Positions 1-4,852 of a stretch of DNA of 6,948 nucleotides are shown in pieces. Made by a program: the position numbers and the translations under genes. The notes under the pieces are model-generated. The model was not told the DNA's origin. It made no database searches and worked only from the letters and a program-made list of their open reading frames with translations. The DNA comes from Acidimicrobiia bacterium (lineage in GTDB: Bacteria > Actinomycetota > Acidimicrobiia > Acidimicrobiales > Poriferisodalaceae), in assembly GCA_026983855.1 (NCBI GenBank), contig JALSTE010000782.1:1-6948 (forward strand), written 5' to 3'. Numbering within the stretch: position 1 is the first letter of the stretch; every line of letters begins with the position of its first letter.

Positions 1-1
1 G

Positions 2-607
2 GCCGCCGACGGGATCGGACTCCTCGACCACCTGGGGGTCGAGCGGGCCCACGTGGCCGGTATCTCCATGGGGGGCATGATCGTGCAGCGGATGGCCATC
101 CACCACCCCGACCGCCTGCTGTCGGCGACCTCGATCATGTCCACCACCGGTGATCGGGAGGTGGGCACCGCCACCTCCGAGGCCATGGCCCTGCTGGTGT
201 CACCTCCCCCGGCCAACGCCGACGAGGCGGCCGAGCAGGGGGCCCGGGCCGCCGCCATCATCGGCAGTCCGGTGCACGTGAACCTCGAACGGGCCCGCCA
301 GAGGGCCCGGGCGGCCTATGAGCGGGCCCACTACCCCCAGGGCATGGCCCGTCAACTGGTGGCCATAGTGGCCGACGGCAGCCGCACCGCCGAGTTGGCC
401 GGGGTGGACGTCCCCTTCCAGGTGATCCACGGGCGGGCCGACACCCTGGTCCACGTGTCGGGTGGCGTCCGGACGGCCGAGGCGGTGGGTACCGACGATC
501 TGCTGCTGCTCGACGACATGTCCCACGATCTGCCCGAGCCCCTGTGGCCGGCGATCGTCGGGGCCCTGGCGGGGAAGGCGGCCCGGGCCACGGAGTCGGC
601 GTCGTGA
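2..607 (+). CDS. alpha/beta hydrolase fold protein, 3' part (5' end outside the window)
   Basis: The frame is open from the left edge, so the 201 residues seen are the C-terminal two thirds or so of an alpha/beta hydrolase. The nucleophile elbow G-I-S-M-G-G is visible (Ser codon 65-67, visible residue 22). The acid is probably the Asp in HGRADTLV (codon 440-442, residue 147), and the His is in DDMSHD (codon 524-526, residue 175). Order and spacing fit a complete Ser-Asp-His triad. The helical cap between elbow and acid resembles small esterases of the RdmC/3-oxoadipate enol-lactonase type, but the substrate cannot be read from sequence. A GTG at 53 is not a credible start because it would remove the strand before the nucleophile. 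Its stop overlaps the next gene's start by four bases (GTGA), which suggests translational coupling to an acyl-CoA enzyme. Fold assignment is firm; specificity is unknown. Confidence 0.9.
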   Translation, partial: AADGIGLLDHLGVERAHVAGISMGGMIVQRMAIHHPDRLLSATSIMSTTGDREVGTATSEAMALLVSPPPANADEAAEQGARAAAIIGSPVHVNLERARQRARAAYERAHYPQGMARQLVAIVADGSRTAELAGVDVPFQVIHGRADTLVHVSGGVRTAEAVGTDDLLLLDDMSHDLPEPLWPAIVGALAGKAARATESAS

Positions 608-1749
608 GCGGTCCCCTCAGCGGGGTCCGCATCATCGAACTTCAGGGCATCGGACCCGGGCCGTTCTGCGGGATGATGCTGGCCGACATGGGTGCCGAGG
701 TCATCCGGGTGGACCGGGCCGCCAACGTGCCCGAGGATCCCGACGGCCCCGCCCCCCTCGACATCCTGGCCCGTGGTCGGCGATCGATCGGGGTGGATCT
801 CAAACACCCCGACGGGGTGGCCACCGTCCTTCGTCTGGTGGAGTCGGCCCATGGTCTCATCGAGGGCTTCCGCCCCGGGGTGACCGAGAGGCTGGGCCTG
901 GGTCCCGACGAGTGCCTGGCCGTCAACCCCGGGTTGGTGTACGGCCGGATGACGGGCTGGGGCCAGGAGGGACCGCTGGCCCACGCCGCCGGTCACGACA
1001 TCAACTACATCGCCCTGGCCGGGGCCCTCCACGGAATCGGCCGCCGGGGGGACGCCCCGGTACCCCCCCTGAACCTGGTGGGTGACTTCGGCGGGGGAGG
1101 GATGTTCCTGGCCTTCGGGATGGTGTGTGGCCTGCTGCACGCCCAGAGGACCGGAGAGGGGCAGGTGGTCGACGCCGCCATGGTCGACGGCGCCGCGGTG
1201 CTGATGTCGATGTTCCACTCGATGAGGGCCATGGGGTTCTGGTCCGAGGAGAGGGGAACCAATCTGCTCGACACCGGGGCCCACTTCTACGAGGTCTACG
1301 AGTGCGCCGACGGGGAGTACGTCTCCATCGGTTCCATAGAGCCCCAGTTCTACGAGGAACTGCTGAGACTCAGCGGACTGGACGAGGTGGACCTGGCCCC
1401 GCAGATGTCACGGGCCGACTGGCCCGCCAACAAGGAGAAGGTGGCCCGGGTGTTCCTGACCCGGACCCGGGCCGAGTGGTGCGAGATCATGGAGGGCACC
1501 GACGTGTGCTTCGCCCCGGTGCTCTCGCTGTCGGAGGCCCCCGGGCATCCCCACATGGCGGAGCGGGGCAGCTTCGTGGAGGTGGAGGGGCTCACCCAGC
1601 CCGCTCCCGCCCCCCGATTCTCGGCCACAGCACCGGATCCACCCCGTCCCCCGGTGCATCCCGGGAGCTCCACCGACGAGATCCTGGCTGAGCTGGGCCT
1701 GGACCCCGGGGAGATAGCCGAGCTGCGGGCCTCGGGGGCGGTGGGCTGA
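604..1749 (+). CDS. alpha-methylacyl-CoA racemase / CoA-transferase family III protein
   Basis: This 381-residue protein of the CaiB/BaiF (family III CoA-transferase) fold closely matches the AMACR/MCR subgroup. That subgroup epimerises the 2-methyl centre of branched acyl-CoAs so they can enter beta-oxidation. The N-terminus LSGVRIIELQGIGPGPFC is the typical CoA-binding opening. The proposed catalytic residues of mycobacterial MCR (His126, Asp156, Glu241) have counterparts at a constant offset of five: His131 in AGHDINY, Asp161 in GDFGGGG and Glu246 in IEPQF. All three are present, which favours racemase over true CoA-transferase, since the latter uses an Asp nucleophile. The frame extends upstream to 544, but the homologous N-terminus begins at GTG 604, with GGAG at 592-595 and a GTGA overlap with the hydrolase stop. 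The length suits the family (about 360-380 residues). The natural substrate is inferred only as a branched fatty-acyl- or sterol-side-chain-CoA. Confidence 0.93.
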   Translation: MSGPLSGVRIIELQGIGPGPFCGMMLADMGAEVIRVDRAANVPEDPDGPAPLDILARGRRSIGVDLKHPDGVATVLRLVESAHGLIEGFRPGVTERLGLGPDECLAVNPGLVYGRMTGWGQEGPLAHAAGHDINYIALAGALHGIGRRGDAPVPPLNLVGDFGGGGMFLAFGMVCGLLHAQRTGEGQVVDAAMVDGAAVLMSMFHSMRAMGFWSEERGTNLLDTGAHFYEVYECADGEYVSIGSIEPQFYEELLRLSGLDEVDLAPQMSRADWPANKEKVARVFLTRTRAEWCEIMEGTDVCFAPVLSLSEAPGHPHMAERGSFVEVEGLTQPAPAPRFSATAPDPPRPPVHPGSSTDEILAELGLDPGEIAELRASGAVG

Positions 1750-1751
1750 CC

Positions 1752-2579
1752 TTGGCCACCATCGTCACCTTCCACGCCCATCCCGACGATGAGGCCATAG
1801 CCACCGGGGGCACCATGGCCCTGGCCGCCCGGGCCGGGCACCGGGTGGTGCTGGTGGTCGCCACCCGGGGAGAGAGGGGTCAGGTGGCCGAGGGATTCCT
1901 GCCCCCGGGTCGGACCCTGGGGGAGGTGAGGGAGGCCGAGACCCGGGCCGCGGCCCGGATCCTGGGTGTGGCCCGGGTGGAGTTCCTGGGCTACGAGGAC
2001 TCGGGCATGGTCACCGACGGACCCGAGCCCACCCCCGAACCCGATGCCGACGCCCGGTGTTTCGCCCTGGCCGATCACGACGAGGCGGCCCGCCGTCTGG
2101 CGGGGATCCTCACCGAGGAGGCGGCCGAGGTACTCACCTGCTACGACCCCCACGGTGGGTACCGCCACCCCGACCACGTGGCGGTTCACCGGGTGGGTCA
2201 CGCCGCCGCCTCCCTGGCCGGAGTACCCCGTGTCTACGAATCCACCATGAACCGGACCCGGATAGCCGAGCTGCGGGCGGAGATGGAACGCAGTGGTGGC
2301 GCGCCCCCACCCCGGGCGGCCGAGGACGAGTTCTTCGGCACCCCCGACCGGGGGATCAACACAGCGGTGGACGTGTCGAAGGTGATCGACGTCAAGAGAC
2401 GGGCCATGGCCGCCCACGCCAGTCAGATCGGTGAGGACTCGTTCTTCCTGTCCCTGCCCCCGGAGGCCTTCGCCGCCGCCTTCGGTACCGAGTGGTTCAT
2501 CAGGACCGATCCCCCCTTCGAGGGTGACTTCGTCGCCGACCGGGGGCGCTGGCTCCTCGGGGAGGAACCACCCCGGTGA
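1752..2579 (+). CDS. PIG-L/LmbE family zinc-dependent deacetylase (MshB/Mca-like)
   Basis: This 275-residue PIG-L family enzyme hydrolyses amide bonds, typically de-N-acetylating GlcNAc conjugates. The metal site is complete: AHPDDE at residues 9-14 gives ligands His10 and Asp13 with Asp12 as likely general base, and HPDH at 139-142 gives His142 as third ligand with His139 as likely catalytic histidine. The stretches REAETRAAARILGV and FLGYEDSGM are typical of the actinobacterial MshB (mycothiol biosynthesis) and Mca (mycothiol S-conjugate amidase) group. Which of the two it is, or whether it acts on another substrate, cannot be decided here. The start is TTG 1752, just after the racemase stop with a 2-base gap. 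It places the first strand (TIVTFHAHPDDE) at the usual distance from the N-terminus, and no better in-frame start exists upstream of the motif. The 3' end overlaps the next gene by four bases. Confidence 0.92.
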   Translation: MATIVTFHAHPDDEAIATGGTMALAARAGHRVVLVVATRGERGQVAEGFLPPGRTLGEVREAETRAAARILGVARVEFLGYEDSGMVTDGPEPTPEPDADARCFALADHDEAARRLAGILTEEAAEVLTCYDPHGGYRHPDHVAVHRVGHAAASLAGVPRVYESTMNRTRIAELRAEMERSGGAPPPRAAEDEFFGTPDRGINTAVDVSKVIDVKRRAMAAHASQIGEDSFFLSLPPEAFAAAFGTEWFIRTDPPFEGDFVADRGRWLLGEEPPR

Positions 2580-2926
2580 CGGAGATGCTGATCCCCGATC
2601 CCCCCGAGGGACTGCCCGACACCCTGGTACCCCTCTACGAGGAGGCCCGGGCGGTGGTGGAGGCCTCCCCGGCCAGCGCCTGCGCCCTGCTGCGACTCCT
2701 CCTGTCGGCCCTGCTCATCAGGCAGGGACGAACGGGCCGACACCTGAACCGTGACGTCAACGCCGTGGTGGCCCACGGGGCCCCGGTGGGACTGCTGAGG
2801 GCCCTCGACGCCATCGGCATCACCGAGGAGGAGGCCCGCAATCCCGGGACCATCAACCTCGTCAACGGCTACGCCGACGCCCAGAACCTGTTCATGTTCG
2901 TGAACCTGTTCGTGGACCAGACGTGA
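2576..2926 (+). CDS. short DUF4145-like protein
   Basis: This 116-residue protein has no known function. It begins at GTG 2576, sharing GTGA with the preceding stop, and has GGAGG at 2561-2565 ten bases upstream. The pattern resembles DUF4145: an N-terminal helix (LVPLYEEARAVVEASP), then ASACALLRLLLSALL, then LRALDAIG, then a PGTINL segment and a final LFMFVNLFVDQ helix. In the DUF4145 sequences I recall, the PG is preceded by a conserved GN..(A)H and the chain continues about 25-35 residues past the LVN helix. Here the His position is Asn89 (EARNPGTINL) and the protein stops at VDQT. It may therefore be a divergent or C-terminally shortened member. The gene sits last in a translationally coupled series with a PIG-L enzyme, but no functional link is evident. 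Its final 31 bases are duplicated downstream. Family assignment is from memory of the pattern and is moderate. Confidence 0.8.
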   Translation: MTEMLIPDPPEGLPDTLVPLYEEARAVVEASPASACALLRLLLSALLIRQGRTGRHLNRDVNAVVAHGAPVGLLRALDAIGITEEEARNPGTINLVNGYADAQNLFMFVNLFVDQT

Positions 2927-2978
2927 GTGGGGGCCGGGTGAGGGGCCGTTCGTGAACCTGTTCGTGGATCAGACGTGA
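2896..2978 (+). repeat. 31-bp direct repeat of the 3' end of the DUF4145-like gene
   Basis: Bases 2896-2926, the last codons plus stop of the preceding gene, recur at 2948-2978 with one difference in 31 (gac becomes gat). The copies are 52 bases apart, which is not a multiple of three, and sequences flanking the two copies are unrelated. The second copy is therefore a non-coding echo of the gene end that still carries VNLFVDQT-stop in another frame. A shorter element, aacctgttc followed by rtg, also occurs inside the gene at 2885, giving three copies in all. Cause unknown: local duplication, or a scar from an insertion or recombination event. Confidence 0.9.
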
Positions 2979-2992
2979 CCCACGGCTACCAT
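2964..2992 (+). promoter_or_regulatory. possible promoter for the diiron protein gene
   Basis: The hexamer TACCAT at 2987-2992 fits the TANNNT -10 pattern common in actinobacteria and lies in the only sizeable + strand gap between the two gene groups. A -35 at the usual 17-base spacing would be gtggat at 2964-2969, which matches TTGACA poorly and lies within the second copy of the 31-bp repeat. A start of transcription near 3000 would leave a leader of about 50 bases before GTG 3049. Weak evidence based on one hexamer and position. Confidence 0.35.
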
Positions 2993-3048
2993 CAGCGCAG
3001 GGAACGCCGCCCAAAGGGGGGCCCACGAATGAGACCGGGGACAGAGCC

Positions 3049-3879
3049 GTGAAACGACACATGACCGCCGAGGAACTGGCCCGGGACTCCCGCTTCAACC
3101 GGACCCGGATCGAGGACGCCATCTTCGATCCCCGCAACGCCCGGGTGCAGGAACTGAGGGCCGAGGGTCGCACCAACAATCTCCGACCCGACGACGTCGA
3201 CGGGCCCGACGCCGCCCGGGCCCTGATGCACGGCATTTTCGCCGGTGAGATCCAGGCCATGGAGGGGGCGGGGCGGACCTGCTGGGACTTCGAGGTGGGT
3301 GACGGGCCCGACGAGGTGCCCTTCGAGCTGAAGCTGGACATGGCCCGCCAGGTCTGGGACGAGGCCCGCCACTGTGAGATCTCCATCAAGCTGAACGAGC
3401 ACATGGGCACCGGCATCGGCGAGTTCAACGAGCAGGTCTTCCTGTTCGAGGCCGCCTGCAATCCCGACCCGGTCCTCCGCCTGACCGGTGTGAACCGGGC
3501 CCTGGAGGGCCTGGCCATCGACGTGTTCAACACCATGCGTCAGTTCGGGGAGGTCTCGGGCGATCCGGTGCTCTACTTCTGCGAGGACTGGATGCTGGCC
3601 GATGAGGTGACCCACGTGAAGATGGGGTCGGACTGGCTGCGGCGGATCACCGCCCGGGACAAGGACCGGCAGAGGAAGGCCCTGGAGTTCCAGCGCACGG
3701 TCGACAAGATGTTCAGTCTCGGGGGATTCCGCAGCGAGGAGGACGACTCCCCCGTCCACCTGGCCCGGGAGTTCCGCCGTCAGGCCGGGTTCACCGACGA
3801 GGAGATCCACGAGCTGGTTGACATCGCGGCCGACGCCTACGACGAGGCCCGGGCCCGGGCGGCGGAGATGAGCTCCTGA
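3049..3879 (+). CDS. ferritin-like diiron protein (DUF455/MiaE-like fold)
   Basis: This is a 276-residue soluble, helix-rich protein with a full ferritin-type diiron ligand set in four helices. Glu67 lies in HGIFAGEIQAMEG, Glu105 and His108 in DEARH, Glu153 in RALEGLAIDVF, and Glu186 and His189 in ADEVTH. The E / ExxH / E / ExxH pattern binds two irons and activates O2 in hydroxylases and oxidases. The segments around DEARHCE and the first Glu recall DUF455 and the tRNA hydroxylase MiaE group. The substrate is unknown. Start GTG 3049 is preceded by GGGGA at 3037-3041 with seven bases spacing; ATG 3061 is in frame but lacks a Shine-Dalgarno sequence. The C-terminus (FTDEEIHELVDIAADAYDEARARAAE) is charged and helical. 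A small membrane protein follows closely, and no ferredoxin or reductase partner is seen in the window. The fold is confident; the role is not. Confidence 0.88.
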   Translation: MKRHMTAEELARDSRFNRTRIEDAIFDPRNARVQELRAEGRTNNLRPDDVDGPDAARALMHGIFAGEIQAMEGAGRTCWDFEVGDGPDEVPFELKLDMARQVWDEARHCEISIKLNEHMGTGIGEFNEQVFLFEAACNPDPVLRLTGVNRALEGLAIDVFNTMRQFGEVSGDPVLYFCEDWMLADEVTHVKMGSDWLRRITARDKDRQRKALEFQRTVDKMFSLGGFRSEEDDSPVHLAREFRRQAGFTDEEIHELVDIAADAYDEARARAAEMSS

Positions 3880-3914
3880 GCCTGCTGGACCTCCACCGGG
3901 CCTGGGCCTGGGTC

Positions 3915-4238
3915 GTGATCGTGGGCAACGGGTTGGCCGGGGTCTGGGCCCTGGCGGCCCTCAGGGTGCCGTCCCTGAGGCGGAGGGCCCTGTGGTGGTT
4001 CACCGCCGTGGCCGAGGTGGCCATGTTCGTGCAGGTCGTGGTGGGGGTGACGGTCATGAGCGTGGACGACATCCGACCCCCGCAGTTCCACATGTTCTAC
4101 GGGTTCGTGGCCATCATCGCCATCGCCATCGTCTACAGCTACCGCCACCAGATGAAGCACCGGATATACGAGCTGTACGGCTTCGGGGGTCTGTTCATCA
4201 TGGGTCTGGGCATCAGGGCCATGATGAAGGCGGCCTGA
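3915..4238 (+). CDS. small polytopic membrane protein, function unknown
   Basis: From GTG 3915 this encodes 107 residues that are mostly hydrophobic. Four membrane segments can be drawn: IVGNGLAGVWALAAL, WWFTAVAEVAMFVQVVVGVTV, FHMFYGFVAIIAIAIVYSY and YGFGGLFIMGLGIRAMM. Arg-rich (SLRRR) and charged (RHQMKHRIYE) loops lie between them. I do not recognise a family. The start is doubtful: GTG 3915 has no clear Shine-Dalgarno sequence, and the open frame continues upstream through LLDLHRAWAWV to CTG 3876. That CTG overlaps the diiron gene stop (CTGA) and has GGAG at 3864-3867 eight bases before it, giving 120 residues and a fuller first membrane helix. Its position directly behind the diiron gene on the same strand suggests co-transcription, so it may be a membrane partner, but that is inference. 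Two hairpins follow the stop. Confidence 0.75.
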   Translation: MIVGNGLAGVWALAALRVPSLRRRALWWFTAVAEVAMFVQVVVGVTVMSVDDIRPPQFHMFYGFVAIIAIAIVYSYRHQMKHRIYELYGFGGLFIMGLGIRAMMKAA

Positions 4239-4241
4239 GGT

Positions 4242-4259
4242 TCTCCGCCGATTCGGAGA
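4242..4259 (+). terminator. small hairpin after the membrane protein gene
   Basis: TCTCCG and CGGAGA form a 6-bp stem around a 6-base loop, starting four bases after the stop at 4238. There is no T tract, so it could be the first part of a terminator region or chance. Confidence 0.3.
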
Positions 4260-4282
4260 TCCGGGCCCGAAAACCCAAGGGA

Positions 4283-4306
4283 CCCGCCCCCCGGGCGGGG
4301 GGCGGG
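4283..4306 (-). terminator. strong GC hairpin between convergent genes, probable terminator
   Basis: CCCGCCCCCC (4283-4292) and GGGGGGCGGG (4297-4306) form a perfect 10-bp stem with a 4-base loop. The hairpin lies between the end of the + strand membrane protein gene and the - strand hsp20 stop at 4329. Read on the - strand it is followed by TCCCTTGGGTTTT, a weak T-rich tail, so it best serves hsp20. In the + direction there is no T run, although the stem may still slow polymerase. Confidence 0.7.
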
Positions 4307-4328
4307 CCGTGTCAGGGGGAGTTGAGGA

Positions 4329-4763
4329 TCAGGCCTCCACCTTGGTCGACTCTGCCTCCAGAGCCGGACCACCGATCTCGATGTGCCGGGGCGTGGCCTT
4401 CTCCACCAGGGGGAACACCAGACGCAGCACGCCGTTGTCGAAAGTGGCCTTCACCTTGTCGGTGTCGACGTGATCGCCCAGCTCCACCCACCGCTGGACC
4501 TTGCCGTGGAACCTCTCGCTGGCGAGCACCTGCTCGTCCTCGGGTACGGTCCACGTCCGCTCGGCGGTGAGCTTCAGGACACCGTTCTCGACCGTGACGT
4601 CGATGTCGTCCTTGTCGTAGCCGGGCAGGTCGAAACGCAGCTCGATCTCGTTCTCACGCCGGATGGCGTCGAAGGGGACCGAGGTGGCACGCTGACCGTT
4701 GCGGCGCTCGATGTCACGGAAGATGGTGTCGAAATCACGGAAGGGGTCGAAACGAAGCAACAT
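4329..4763 (-). CDS. Hsp20 / alpha-crystallin family small heat-shock protein
   Basis: This 144-residue small heat-shock protein is an ATP-independent holdase that keeps unfolding proteins soluble. The alpha-crystallin domain spans about residues 30-125. It shows FDLPGYDKDDIDVTVENGVLKL, ERFHGKVQRWVEL and the hallmark A-x-x-x-N-G-V-L at 106-113 (ATFDNGVL). The C-terminal I-x-I oligomerisation motif is IEI at 128-130. The N-terminus MLLRFDPFRDFDTIFRDIE is typical of actinobacterial Hsp20. An upstream in-frame ATG at 4772 directly abuts the Shine-Dalgarno sequence and would leave no spacer, so ATG 4763 is chosen. Codon use matches the neighbours. Upstream lie a SigH/SigR/SigE-like promoter and a HAIR-like inverted repeat, so heat- and stress-responsive control, with HspR repression, is likely. 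A GC hairpin lies just downstream. Confidence 0.95.
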   Translation of the reverse strand: MLLRFDPFRDFDTIFRDIERRNGQRATSVPFDAIRRENEIELRFDLPGYDKDDIDVTVENGVLKLTAERTWTVPEDEQVLASERFHGKVQRWVELGDHVDTDKVKATFDNGVLRLVFPLVEKATPRHIEIGGPALEAESTKVEA

Positions 4764-4772
4764 GTTGATCAT

Positions 4773-4777
4773 CTCCT
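4773..4777 (-). promoter_or_regulatory. Shine-Dalgarno site that decides the hsp20 start
   Basis: On the - strand AGGAG occupies 4777-4773. It touches ATG 4772 with no spacer and sits nine bases before ATG 4763. This favours 4763 as the start, in line with the usual MLLR.DPFR N-terminus. Confidence 0.7.
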
Positions 4778-4818
4778 CTGGCCCGTCAGGGGCCTACTCT
4801 CCATCTGACAACCAGTAC

Positions 4819-4844
4819 AACGCTGAGGAAACTTGACTATTCCC
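4819..4844 (-). promoter_or_regulatory. SigH/SigR/SigE-type stress promoter for hsp20
   Basis: Read on the - strand, GGGAATA (4844-4838) is followed after 15 bases by CGTT (4822-4819). Known actinobacterial ECF sigma factors of the SigH/SigR/SigE group recognise GGAAT/GGGAAY and GTT elements at about this spacing. Transcription would begin some 45-50 bases before ATG 4763. The -35 element falls in the 7-base spacer of the HAIR-like repeat. The match is by eye. Confidence 0.55.
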
Positions 4845-4852
4845 GACTCAGG
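4832..4852. promoter_or_regulatory. HAIR-like inverted repeat, probable HspR operator
   Basis: CTTGACT-N7-ACTCAGG matches the HspR operator consensus CTTGAGT-N7-ACTCAAG at 12 of 14 arm positions, with the exact 7-base spacer. HspR is the actinobacterial repressor of dnaK, clpB and some hsp20 genes. The site lies 69-89 bases upstream of the hsp20 start and covers its predicted -35, so binding would block polymerase. The TTG start of the divergent gene also lies inside the element. No hspR gene is in this window. Confidence 0.65.

Noticed and set aside
544..603. Upstream extension of the racemase to 544
   Set aside because: The added residues are Gly-rich, overlap the hydrolase end by 64 bases and precede the canonical LSGVRIIEL N-terminus; GTG 604 with GGAG upstream is better.
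352..2417. Long - strand open frames opposite the racemase and PIG-L genes (352-1284 and 1350-2417)
   Set aside because: They are Gly/His/Pro-rich low-information translations typical of the antisense of GC-rich genes, and the + strand frames carry complete, recognisable catalytic motifs.
2896..2978. Phage or integrative-element attachment site at the repeated gene end
   Set aside because: No integrase, tRNA or element lies between or beside the copies, and only 21 bases separate them, so an att site cannot be claimed; it is kept only as an unexplained repeat.
2992..3810. Long - strand open frame opposite the diiron gene
   Set aside because: Antisense shadow; the + strand frame has all diiron ligands in order.
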